The notes below the pieces were generated by a model. The model was not told the DNA's origin. It saw only the letters and a list, made by a program, of their open reading frames with translations, and made no database searches. The translations under genes and the position numbers were made by a program. Shown in pieces: positions 1 through 8,870 of a stretch of DNA of 18,710 bases; position 1 is the first letter of the stretch, and each line of letters opens with the position of its first letter. The stretch comes from Choanephora cucurbitarum (lineage: Eukaryota; Mucoromycota; Mucoromycetes; Mucorales; Choanephoraceae): positions 1 through 18,710 of the forward strand of contig JAIWNI010000235.1 of the NCBI GenBank assembly GCA_025331435.1. The letters run 5' to 3'.

Positions 1-198
1 TAAATCTACTATGGTTGAGACAAGCACCATCAGTAACAACTAAAAGCTCCGTCCAAAGTAGCAAGACATAGACAATCAGATCGATGCTGTTGATTACCGC
101 CTTCTTTATTAGATTTAGAATAGATATATATTTAGTTTGAATTAGAAAAGAATAAATACCTGGTCGGTTATAACAGTAAGTTCTTTAACTAAGACTTA

Positions 199-416
199 CA
201 CTGACGTCCAAAAGTGTTCGAATGTTTTCACTTTTTACGGTCTTTCGGAGTTTTCGGGGGTTAAAACTCAATTTCATGTGATGACGTCAGCCATTGAAAT
301 GTAAAGGAAATTATTTCCTTTTTAACACAATTTGAATCACTGTATTTGGATCTGTTTAACAAAAGTTACAGAGCTTCAAAGCCAGACAAAACATTCGAAC
401 ACTTTTGGGCAGGTAT
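199..416 (+). repeat. Left terminal inverted repeat of the Tc1 element (218 bp)
   Basis: It is the reverse complement of 1612-1829 with three mismatches, two of them in the outermost 20 bases and one near the inner edge. The arm is long for Tc1, resembling the IR/DR class that carries two transposase sites per arm. Here the outer site (CCAAAAGTGTTCGAATG, from 208) and the inner site (ending at 408) are in inverse rather than direct orientation, so the arm itself begins and ends with an inverted repeat. Confidence 0.95.
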
Positions 417-434
417 AAAAAAATAAAAAGGATC

Positions 435-1466
435 TTAATATTTTGTCCAATAGCCTTTTGTCTTTATACACTGTTCTATACAATGGGGCATGCTATTCAT
501 GACGTTTTGACAGTCTTGGATGGTAATTTTCCTATACCAAACCTCTTGCACCCTCTCATAAAGCTCATTTATGCCACTTGGAGGTGTTGGGTACTCATTA
601 AGGCGGCGCTTCAACAGGGACCGCAAATTTTAGATTGGGTTCAGGTCAGGTGATTGGGGAGGCCACTCCATGACTTGATAGTCCTGTTCTTCGAGGTATT
701 TTACCACGCTTTTAGCCTTATGCTTTGGATCGTTATCCTGCTGAAACCAGACCTGAAAACGGTTTAAGCCCAGTTCTTCGCACATAAACTCGATGGATTG
801 TTCCAGTTCGTCTTCCAAAATAGACTGATAAAGGGTCTTGTGCATGTTTCCATCGACCTTGCACATCCAGCCTACTCCTGCTGCAGTGACAGCACTCCAA
901 AGCATGATACTAACACCTCCGTGCTTTATTGTCGGCTTAACATGCCTAGGTTGAATGGCCTCATTGTCGCGGATCCAAACCCATGGGCGGCCGTCGGAGT
1001 TATAACGGTTGATTTTCTTTTCATTTGTGAAAATAACACGTGCCCAGTCAGCTTCAGTCCAATCAAGATGAGCACGACACCATGCAAGACGCTTCTTTGC
1101 ATTGGCCCCCGTGATTAATGGTCGGCTTTCCTTTTCTATAGCACAAAGACCAAGCGAATTCAAAGCACGACTAACAGCTTGGCGACTCACACTGACACTA
1201 TGATCACGTTTGAGTGCTCTACAGACGCCTGCAGCGGTTTCTTCTTCACCCCTGGTCATTAGATGAACACAATAGTGCTTGTCAGTATGTGTCAGCTTTC
1301 TGGAACGGCCTGCTTCTTGAATTTTTTTGCCTCGATTAACTGTTTTTGAGATTGCATGAATTGTACTCAGACTCAATTTACACTCCGAAGCCACTTGACG
1401 GAATGATTTCCCGTTTTGGAGCAAGGTAATGACGTCGTTTCGTTGTTTACTTGAAATAGAGCGCAT
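435..1466 (-). pseudogene. Tc1/mariner transposase, nonsense in the catalytic Glu codon
   Basis: This gene encodes a cut-and-paste DDE transposase of about 343 residues, normal for Tc1. I place the start at the ATG at 1466 because the protein from there (MRSISSKQRND) opens with the paired-type helix-turn-helix expected of the family; the upstream open frame has only a TTG and lies in the inverted repeat. A GRSRK motif, like the family's GRPR hook, lies near residue 53. The DD34E core is recognisable: the first acid should be in TDE but reads TNE (N148); the second is D244 in FQQDNDPKH; the third should be the Glu of NPIENLW, exactly 34 residues on, but its codon (630-632) is TAA. The frame then continues to a stop at 435. 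The following Trp of the motif is Arg. The protein is truncated and lacks two of three catalytic acids, so it is a dead copy. Confidence 0.95.
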
Positions 1467-1611
1467 CTTGATGTGGTTGACCAAAATATGATAAAATAAA
1501 CTTACTTTGATATGAAGATGTGTGTGAGAGATGTGAAACATTGAAAAGCGCAAAAAAACGAGATGTTTATAAACCAAATTGCGGTTTGTAGCCAAATTGC
1601 GGTTTTTTTTG

Positions 1612-1829
1612 ATACCTGTCCAAAAGTGTTCGAATGTTTTGTCTGGCTTTGAAGCTCTGTAACTTTTGTTAAACAGATCCAAATACAGTGATTCAAATTG
1701 TGTTAAAAAGGAAATAATTTCCTTTACATTTCAATGGCTGACGTCATCACATGAAATTGAGTTTTAACCCCCGAAAACTCCGAAAGACCGTAAAAAGTGA
1801 AAACATTCGAACATTTTTGGATGTCAGTG
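1612..1829 (-). repeat. Right terminal inverted repeat of the Tc1 element (218 bp)
   Basis: This is the partner of 199-416. It keeps the same nested arrangement: an inner CAAAAGTGTTCGAATG copy near 1620 and its complement near 1800-1820. The outermost bases differ from the left arm at two positions (GACATCC against GACGTCC, and AAAAATG against AAAAGTG). Confidence 0.95.
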
Positions 1830-1875
1830 TATATTATAAACGCACAGGTAAAGTACAAATGAAATAAATAAAGAT

Positions 1876-1901
1876 CTAAGACTTATATTAAAAACGCACA
1901 G
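1876..1901 (+). repeat. 26-bp direct repeat, second copy (first copy split by Tc1)
   Basis: The sequence starting CTAAGACTTATATTA is matched 25 of 26 bases by joining 189-198 to 1832-1847, that is, the empty site of the Tc1 element. The two copies are 54 bp apart once the transposon is removed. No further copies were seen in the flanks. It serves as internal proof of the insertion point. Confidence 0.85.
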
Positions 1902-2570
1902 TCTACATCAATGTCTTCTAGAAGCTCTTTCCGGTGATCTTATTGGCTAAAAAACCTTCCAAAGTCACGTGACTGCCGTTGCAAATCTTAAAAAAATAAC
2001 CAGACGACACTCTGACAACTCTATATCTCTCCAGTATGTTTGCCTTTGATTCGAACAAGTGAAGAAAGAAGTAATGAACAAAGGAAGATAGCTGATTGTA
2101 ATAACTATCAATAAACACAGAAGGAGATATAACAAAACAAGACTTAGGCACTTGTAAGTTTTAAAGACAGAATTTGAAGGTAGTTATAAGAAAGAGAAAG
2201 AAAAACTCGCTATCGTTTATTATCAGGCACAAAGCTCTCATTTTAAATGTCTATAATAATAACTATTCATAACAATTTCAACAATCACCAATAAAATAAT
2301 TTTTAATTATGATTTCAACAGTAGATCAGTAGATCTAACAACATCTTGATAGCTGATACTTTCAAAATAAGAGACAATGTGAACAGAAGTTACCAAAGTA
2401 TTCACAACTAAGCTGTCAATTGGCATATTAACAGAGACAACGAATCGCCACTTCAAAGTACTAATTAATCTTGACAACGAAATTAACCCGAAAAGAATAG
2501 TAACACCAAAAGTAGTCAAGAAACAATGGCTACTGTCAGCACCTAGTAGTAACACCATTTTGAAAGGTAA

Positions 2571-2880
2571 TTAAAATAATAACAGGAAATAAGGAATAAA
2601 AGTACTAAGATAGTACCACAGCAAATCAACAGGATAACAAAACAAGAGGAAAATAAGAAAGAGAAAAAAAAAGTAAAACAAATAAGAAAAGAAGAGTAAA
2701 AAAAATAATGACAGAAATAAGAAAATACATGAAACAGGAATACGAACAGAATAAACAGACAGAAAAGGGAAAGGAATTGAAATAGATAAAATAAAATGGT
2801 ACAAGTCAAAATAAAATAAACAATAAGAAAATATAACAGACAGAAAATTACACGCCAACTTGAGCACTTCAAACTGAGAC
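2571..2880 (+). repeat. A-rich, T-poor low-complexity tract
   Basis: About 300 bases of the plus strand are built from irregular AATAAGAAA-, AAAACA- and GAGAAA-like words with few T and little C. It produces the false hydrophobic open frames on the minus strand. It lies just beyond the 3' end of the LINE. There is no regular period, so it is not a clean microsatellite. Confidence 0.7.
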
Positions 2881-2912
2881 AACTGGAACCTGTTATTGCT
2901 CTTTCGAACCCA

Positions 2913-3085
2913 TTTTTTTTATGGAGAAGGATCTCTTAATTGGGTGACGAGGAAACTCGAGTCACAAAAATTGTTTTTGGGTTTTTAAGATTGTAGAAGA
3001 GGGATATATGGGGTTTTTTTTTTGTTGTTTTTTTCGTTGTTAAACGGGATGGTCGTAGAATTATGCTTTTACCACCACCCGAAGA
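2913..3085 (-). other. 3' untranslated region of the LINE (end uncertain)
   Basis: After the ORF2 stop at 3086 the coding strand becomes A-rich, with A7-CAAC-A10 around 3014-3035 and an A8 run at 2913-2920. One of these is probably the poly(A) tail. No AATAAA was seen just before either. Confidence 0.5.
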
Positions 3086-6000
3086 TTAGTCTATTTGAAG
3101 TAAATTGAGGCCGACGATAGGGAAGGGGGAGATGCCCGTTCGGAACAATGCCTCATTAGCATGTTGTTGGAGTTCTTTAACGGCACTAGAGATAACAGCC
3201 GCAGAAACGAAAGGAGTATTGTCAAAAACATATAACCAGTGGCTACGCCAAATGGCCTGTAGAATGGATGCGATAACAATATAAGGTTCCTTATACAGAG
3301 AGTTGTTGGATAAGGTTGGGAAGCTAAGGGTAAAAAGGGCCGCATGAAGATGCTGAGTTGTAAAAGGCGTAGTGAAGTGCTGAGACCAAAGTGACTCCCA
3401 AACTGAACGTTTCCGATCGCAACCATATAAGAAGTGTTCGTGTGTGTCAATACTTTGGGAGCAAACGATGCAAATGGGGTCCTCAACAGAGGGAAGAAAG
3501 CGATGCAGAGTATCCCGACAAGGTAATTTACCTAGCAACAAACGGTACCAAACATTTCGACCGGTGTGTGGCAATGTGAAAGACCAAAAACCAGACCAGA
3601 GTCGAGCCGGCAAGCGGGACTGGGAGTTAGGTAGGAGTAGGGTGCGATAAGCCCGAGAAGACAGGTAGAGATTAGGATCCGTAGACCCTAACCCAAGGGA
3701 CAGAAGGAGAGGAGTAGCATCAGTTCTTTCATGCACAATGGGAACAAAAGGATGAGACCCAATCATAGCGTAGGCAGGCGGGATGAATGCCCGCACGAAA
3801 AAGGGTACCAGAACTAGTTCATTGAGCCGCACCCATCGAAGAAACTTACGTACGAGATTGGGAGATGAAGTAATTTCTAAAGGCGTTTTAGGTCGGAGAC
3901 GGCCAGATGCCCGGTCAAGTACATAAACTGCTGAACAAGGCAAAAGTTGAATTGAGCGAGGCACCTCAAAAGTCGTAGGTGGGATATAAAGTGAACCTAG
4001 CGGGATATCGAAGCAAGTAGTAGGACTAACTACTACGTGTTTAAACAACTTCGGCAAAGCATCCATAGCCTTGAAGAGTAGATGAAAAGGGCTTGTACTA
4101 GGTCGAAGTGCCTGTAGACGCAAAGAGGGAAACAGGAAGAATAACCTGAAATCCTGTAGAGGCCAAAAAGGAAGGAGACACCGAGGAATCAGTCACTAGC
4201 TGATGAAGAGCATACTGTAAGAGCAAAGGTAAAACAAAAGACTGAGTCAGCACAGGACTGTGCCACGAGGCAGAATCCAAGAGTGAGCCAGTGACGGATA
4301 ACAGTGGATTCAGCCATCGCAGTTGCAGCGCTTGTTGTTGTAGTTTGGGACTCAAAAGGCCCAAGCCTCCCTTTTTACAAGGTAAGTACATGGTTGCTAT
4401 CCCGATGCGCGGAAATATCCGACGCATAAGAAAGGTACTCATGAGTGACTCTACCTTTTTGAAAAAGGCATCAGGAACTGATAAAACTCGAAGCACATGC
4501 CATAATCGGGATAGGATAAGACTATTGAGGATAGTTATTCGGCCACGAATGGATAAGGACCGTTGTGAGTGAATGCCACAAGCAATTGAAATCTTATCTA
4601 GCAGAGCAGACAGGTAGTTATTGCGTTGAGATGTAGAGGTACATAGAGGGTAACCTAGGTAGATAAGGGCAGAAGGAGAGTGACAGTCATGCATTTGAGT
4701 AACACTATGAGTCAAGAGTTGGTGTCTCCAAGTGTCCATACGACTGAAAGGTCTACCCGACAATGAAAGTGCTTGTGTCTTATGGAAGTTGACCTTTGCA
4801 TTAGATGCCAAAGAGTAAGTTCTCAGATGAGCCTGCAGCAAAAGCAAGTCAGAAGAATCTTTCAGAAAACAGACAACATCATCAGCATATGCCAGGACTT
4901 TTATAGGGGTGCTAGGTCCCACCCTCTGATCAGAAACCTGTGGCACTGAGATGGAAATACCCTGAAACAAGTCGTCTTGAAGAAGTCGGCGAAGAAGAGG
5001 TTCAAAAGCTAAATTGAATAAGACCGGAGAGATTGGGTCACCTTGGCGAAGACTTCTACGTTGAAATACAGGTTTGGACAAGTGGCCATTGACATTGATC
5101 CGAAGATGAGTAGTAAAGAATAGTGTACATATACTGTGGACAATAGTCGGAGGGAAACCAAAACGAAGAAGTACCTGCCGTAAATAATCAGGATGGACAC
5201 GATCATACGCCTTTTCCTGATCAAGTAGAAGGCCTATCGTAGGGTCTCTCGACTGTTGAGCATAGTCCATGACTAACTTCATAAGCAAGCCATTATCAGC
5301 TATAAAGCGCCCCCGTACAAAACCAGTCTGAAATGGATTGATTAGGTTGCCAGCACATTCGATCACTCGACCATTAAGAAGGCGAGTGAAGACCTTTGCA
5401 TCCGTATTTATCAGTGAAATCGGACGCCAGTTGCTTAATTCGGAGAGCTGGCCCTTCTTGGGGAGGAGCGAGACAATGGTGTCCTGCCAAGATGGAGGGA
5501 AGACAGCTCTAAGTAAAGCATCATTGTAAACCATGACAGCGGTGGATTGGCAGACAGGATGCAGAAACAGAAGACGGAGAATCTCATAAGGGAGGCCATC
5601 CTTACCCGGGCTGCTGCGTTGAGGGCAACGAGAGACACCGGTGAGGAGGTCATTCAAGGTGAAAGCAGATTGGAGTGTTTCCTGTTGTATCCGAGAGATC
5701 TCGAGTTCCGGAGGAAGAGACGTAAGCAAGCTATCAATAGCGGCTTGTTCGACATCTTCAGGAGCGTAGAGGTGCTGGTAGAAGCTGGACGCTGCGTCTA
5801 ACATGTCCTCCTTGGTGGTACTTAACTCCCTCGTGTTCGGGTGAATCAATGGCGGGATCAAGTGTTTTGATGAACGTTGCGAGACTGTTCGTTTTAAAAA
5901 GCCTGCAGACAGTTGGCCAAAATCACGCCATCTTATGCCTGCTCGAAGTGCAAGTGTATCAACCTGATATTCTTGAAGGGAACGGAGCTGATGGTCAACT

Positions 6001-7151
6001 ACCTGCTGTAAAGGTTGGTACTGTGCGGTCAGATCTGGACGAAGCAATAGTTGCTTTTGGATCTTGTTGCGTTTGAGATGAAGCAACCGTTCAGCTCGCT
6101 TGAGGCAGAAAGCCTTTTTCCTGGAGTGACTTTGAGCCACACGAGTAGCTGTTGCTTTAAACTCTTCCCATCTTTCTTGCGGAGATATGGTAGGAGACAG
6201 AGCAGAAGCAGTTACCATAATTGCAGCATGGAGCTTGTGACAAAACTTGGAATCCATCGCCAGTTTGGGGTGAGCTCTCCAGTGTCCTTTGCCGGTACTC
6301 TTGGTTGTGTCAATTGAGGAAGCCGACATTAACTGTACCGTAGAGGTTAACAGAAAGTGGTCTGTCCAAGAGGGATTGATGTAAGTGACGCGACCATGTG
6401 ACCGAAGAGGAGCAATATCGTTCGACAAGAATATGTAATCAATACACGATTGCTGAATACCACGACAAAATGTAGGTTGGGAGGAAGAGTGATCCGGTGT
6501 GACACCATCTTTAAAGTTGTTAGTCACAAATTGAATCCACTCAGAAGGAGCATGGTTCCGACGAGAGCCCAAACTAGAGGGGGCAGAGGAAGGGTGCGTA
6601 TAGTTGAAATCGCCTAACAGGATATGGCGAGATGGATTAGGCAAGGAAGTGTTATCGGACGAGAGTAAGCGACTGAGGTTGGTCAGAAAAGGAAATCGAG
6701 CTTGACGGAATGCAGGAGCATAAACCATTGTGATGTAGATGGAATCAAAAATACCCGTGCAGTGAGCAACTTTGATAGAAATCTACCTGCCACAGTCGCT
6801 TTTCGTGATGTCAGAAATAAGTAAATCAGGGTTTAAAACAACAATTCCACAATGCTGGGTCCAGATGCTATGTTTAGCCTGGAATTTCATATGAAAGGTG
6901 TTTTCGATAGATGCAGTTTCAGCGTGAGTATCTTGTAATGTCAAAACATCTACGGCAGTAGTACGTAGATAGCGAATAAATTGTTTGCGAATATTAATGT
7001 CGCTGGTCTTGCGAAGGCCACGACAGTTGATGGATCCAACATTGAGTTTAAAAGAGTTGAGAGTGGGTTGTGAAGGAAGTTGGGTTGAAAGATAGTGATC
7101 ACCAAGATAACTATCTTGTGTAGGTGTAGATGATAATAAAGTGGATGACAT
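3086..7151 (-). pseudogene. LINE ORF2: endonuclease, reverse transcriptase and zinc region; one nonsense, one frameshift
   Basis: This is the replicase of the LINE, about 1354 residues if the lesions are ignored. The ATG at 7151 is the first after an in-frame TAG. The exonuclease-endonuclease-phosphatase fold shows INCRGL (41-46), LQDTH (72-76, Asp where Glu is usual), GDFN (180-183), IDYIF (about 237) and TDH (about 263-265). The reverse transcriptase shows NWRPISL (about 574), DQEKAYDRV with its Asp near 644, LRQGDPISP and YADD (755-758, codons near 4878-4889). After it comes a zf-RVT-like stretch with CIVC and HEHFLYGC. An in-frame TAG lies at 6783-6785, inside the endonuclease. A one-base slip at the A5 run 4165-4169 moves the reading frame; removing one base there joins the two frames smoothly. 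Confidence 0.9.
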
Positions 7152-7394
7152 ATAAAGTTGTTTTTTTTGGTGGTTTTCAAAGATTTTCTACTGTTTTTGG
7201 TGCGATTATACCAAATTTTTTTTTCGAGGAAGTTGGTGAGACGCAGACTAAAGAAGAACAGAAGACTGTTCTAAATCATCATTCTCAACTTGATCCTCGT
7301 CCCCGGAGATCTCCATTACCGACTCATGTTTAAGGTTTTTCTTATTTAACGGACATTGGCTATGGTTGGTGTTGCGATGGCTCGTGCTTCCGCA

Positions 7395-8507
7395 TTAACA
7401 GGATTTTGTCTGCTGGGAGGGCACAACAAACTCCTCCAAATGGGCTGGGCGACGACCTGTGCTGCGGGTTGAACGGGATGAAATCGGATCTGAATCAGGT
7501 TCTAAGATGCTGATAGGAAGTGAAGGAACAAAAGTATCAGATTCTACCTGAGGAGTGTCCTCAATGACGATCACAGAGGCCTCGGGTGTTGTTTCAACAG
7601 TGGGTGTGACACTAGGCTCCTTCTGCAGGGCAACCTCTACAGCCTTAGTGACAATCAGTTGGCTAGGTTTCATCGGAGCATGCTTGGGATCAATGCGCTC
7701 GCCCCTTCTACGCTTGTTCGACGTACTATCATCTGTGCTGATTTTGAAGCAGTTACGAGTAATGTGACCAGTATTGCCACATTGATAACAGCGGCGTTTT
7801 TCTGTGGGAGCTTTAGTACACTCTTTACGATAGTGACCAGTTTCTTTGCAGTAAACACAATGTTTACCCATATTGGTCCAGGTGCCAAGGCAGAATGTGT
7901 TGTCGCCTTCCAGTGGGATCTTTTATGTCAATGATTCATAAGTCTTGTTGTTATCGTTTGGTCGCTCGAGGTACACGTGACCATTCCCCGTGAACCAACA
8001 TCCAGACCAGTCGTCGAGATATAAGGTCATTTCGCGAACAATACCGTAACGACTGAGGTTGTTCAATAAGGACTCCTTTAAACGCTTACTTTCCCAAATA
8101 GGGAGTTTTGTCAAATTAACCTTAAGCAAAGCCCGATCAGGGTGAATTGCAGGTGAAGCGTAAATTTTTTTCTCATCAACGATGATAGGTTGACTAGTAG
8201 CTATATCACATGCCTCTTTAGAAACTAAAGATATTTCAATAATAGTGCCTGAATGGTCCTCTGACGAAGTCAGACCGAGACCTACACCTACACCAAAAGG
8301 AAACTTTTCACTTAATTTGAGAGCGATCTCAGATCTTAAATGAGAGAAGTTTTTAGGAACATGATAAAAAACAGAATGGTCTGTTGTTCCAGTCTTATGG
8401 ACTAATGAATGAGTGTTATCATTATTATGACCATTAAAGGTCGAAGAGCGATATAAAACCGTTTCTTTACGGTTACGTGATAAAACTGCAGCCGCAGCAT
8501 AGCTCAT
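7395..8507 (-). pseudogene. LINE ORF1, RNA-binding protein with two CCHC zinc knuckles, one nonsense codon
   Basis: This is the nucleic-acid binding (Gag-like) ORF1 protein expected to coat LINE RNA. The first ATG of the frame is at 8507 (MSYAAAAV); the frame is open a little further upstream through a Ser run. The central part (about residues 40-190) ends in LYLDDWSGCWFTGNGHVYLE, which looks like an RRM-type fold, though I cannot name the family. An in-frame TAA at 7923-7925 (codon 195) follows YESLT. The same frame continues with PLEGDN into two perfect C-X2-C-X4-H-X4-C knuckles, CVYCKETGHYRKEC (217-230) and CYQCGNTGHITRNC (240-253), and an acidic, Ser- and Thr-rich tail. Without the stop the protein would have 370 residues. 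One base change explains the stop; read-through is a weaker alternative. ORF2 starts 243 bp downstream. Confidence 0.85.
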
Positions 8508-8526
8508 TGCTAGTGGCTTAGGCGGA

Positions 8527-8558
8527 AAAGACGATGAAGACGATGAAGATGATGAAGC
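8527..8558 (+). repeat. GATGAA/GACGAT trinucleotide-like repeat in the LINE 5' region
   Basis: The sequence is an imperfect run of GATGAA and GACGAT words just upstream of the ORF1 ATG. On the LINE strand it reads as a run of nine serines if translation began earlier than 8507. Confidence 0.6.
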
Positions 8559-8752
8559 GGTTAATTGAAAGAGTTTGGCCGGCAAAAAGTCAAAATTTCA
8601 AATGCCTTGAAACTAAACACACAGATACGGGAAACAAATTGACGACGATTGGCCTTACTCTCGAGTCTCTGGGACTGCTGGAAGTCGAGAAAAATAAATT
8701 TTTATTTTGCAGTTCACGATACGTTTAGCCAACAATTTCTAAGACTTTTTCA

Positions 8753-8831
8753 GTCTTCTTGGCTTGTTGGTTTAGGCTTTGCCTTTATACAAAGAAGGTT
8801 GCAGGTTCGAATCCTGCTCCGTCCTTTTTTT
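8753..8831 (+). ncRNA. tRNA-like sequence (Pol III type), copy A
   Basis: A TGGCTTGTTGG A box starts at 8760 and a GGTTCGAATCC B box at 8804. The T arm (GCAGG, TTCGAAT, CCTGC) is perfect, and the D stem GCTT/AGGC pairs with one wobble. The distance from base 8 to the T stem is exactly the canonical 41. With this numbering the anticodon loop is TTTATAC, anticodon UAU (Ile), but the anticodon stem (TTGCC/AAAGA) and the acceptor stem (GTCTTCT against TCCGTCC) do not pair. So it is tRNA-derived, probably not a working tRNA. A Pol III style T7 terminator follows at once. Confidence 0.65.
8825..8831 (+). terminator. T7 Pol III-type terminator, copy A
   Basis: Seven T follow directly on the tRNA-like 3' end; four or more T on the coding strand suffice for RNA polymerase III termination. 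Confidence 0.6.
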
Positions 8832-8870
8832 CTCAGTGTATACACTTCATTTTGCGAATTTTTGAAGCAT

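Larger units (their letters stand above)
199..1829 (-). mobile_element. Tc1/mariner DNA transposon, complete ends, inactive
   Basis: The element runs from CACTGACGTCC at the left to GGATGTCAGTG at the right and is flanked on both sides by TA (197-198 and 1830-1831), the target duplication of Tc1/mariner transposons. Its two 218-bp arms are inverted repeats differing at only three positions. Between them lies one transposase gene on the minus strand. The insertion is confirmed independently: joining the flanks regenerates a 26-bp sequence that recurs 54 bp further on at 1876-1901 with one mismatch. Near-identical arms suggest recent insertion, but the transposase carries lesions at two of its three catalytic positions, so the copy could move only if another copy supplied the enzyme. 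Confidence 0.95.
1832..2912. other. Non-coding AT-rich spacer between Tc1 and LINE
   Basis: No convincing gene was found on either strand. Open frames of 77-109 codons on the minus strand are low complexity (Phe, Leu, Ser and Tyr rich) and follow from base skew. The right third is the A-rich tract listed separately. Confidence 0.6.
2913..8565 (-). mobile_element. L1-like non-LTR retrotransposon (LINE), near full length, decayed
   Basis: Two open frames lie in the order and orientation of a LINE: ORF1 with two CCHC knuckles, then ORF2 with an apurinic-type endonuclease, reverse transcriptase and a C-terminal zf-RVT-like zinc region. No long terminal repeats were seen. The 5' limit (8565) is set by where the 305-bp repeat, also present at 10675-10979, begins. 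The 3' limit is less sure: A tracts on the coding strand lie at 2913-2920 and at 3014-3023, and either could be the tail. No target-site duplication was found. One in-frame stop in each ORF and one frameshift in ORF2 make this copy inactive. The domain set resembles the L1/Tx1 group; similarity to the Grem-LINE1 elements of Mucor pericentromeres is possible but untested. Confidence 0.9.
8566..8870 (+). repeat. 305-bp dispersed repeat, copy A, carrying a tRNA-like unit
   Basis: It aligns without gaps to the reverse complement of 10675-10979, with eight mismatches in 305 bases (about 97% identity). Homology stops abruptly at both ends: on the left where LINE sequence begins, on the right after TTTTTGAAGCAT. 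Inside are a 185-base leader of unknown role, a tRNA-like segment with A and B boxes, a T7 run and about 40 further bases. Both copies keep an open frame through the leader (VWPAKSQNFKCLETK and on), but the differences include amino acid changes and I see no sign of selection for coding. It could be a tRNA-related SINE-like family or a duplicated Pol III locus. Confidence 0.85.

Noticed and set aside
2543..2882. Overlapping minus-strand frames of 103-109 codons that look like membrane proteins
   Set aside because: They are the complement of an A-rich tract; the Phe/Leu/Ser/Tyr content follows from composition and no start context or domain supports them.
4291..6317. Plus-strand frames of 60-93 codons across the LINE
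   Set aside because: They are antisense shadows of ORF2 with no domain content.
2913..8565. LTR retrotransposon
   Set aside because: There are no long terminal repeats, protease, integrase or RNase H signatures; the endonuclease plus zf-RVT layout is that of a LINE.
8753..8825. A functional tRNA-Ile(UAU) gene
   Set aside because: The acceptor stem and anticodon stem do not pair; only the A box, B box, D arm and T arm hold. It is listed as tRNA-like instead.
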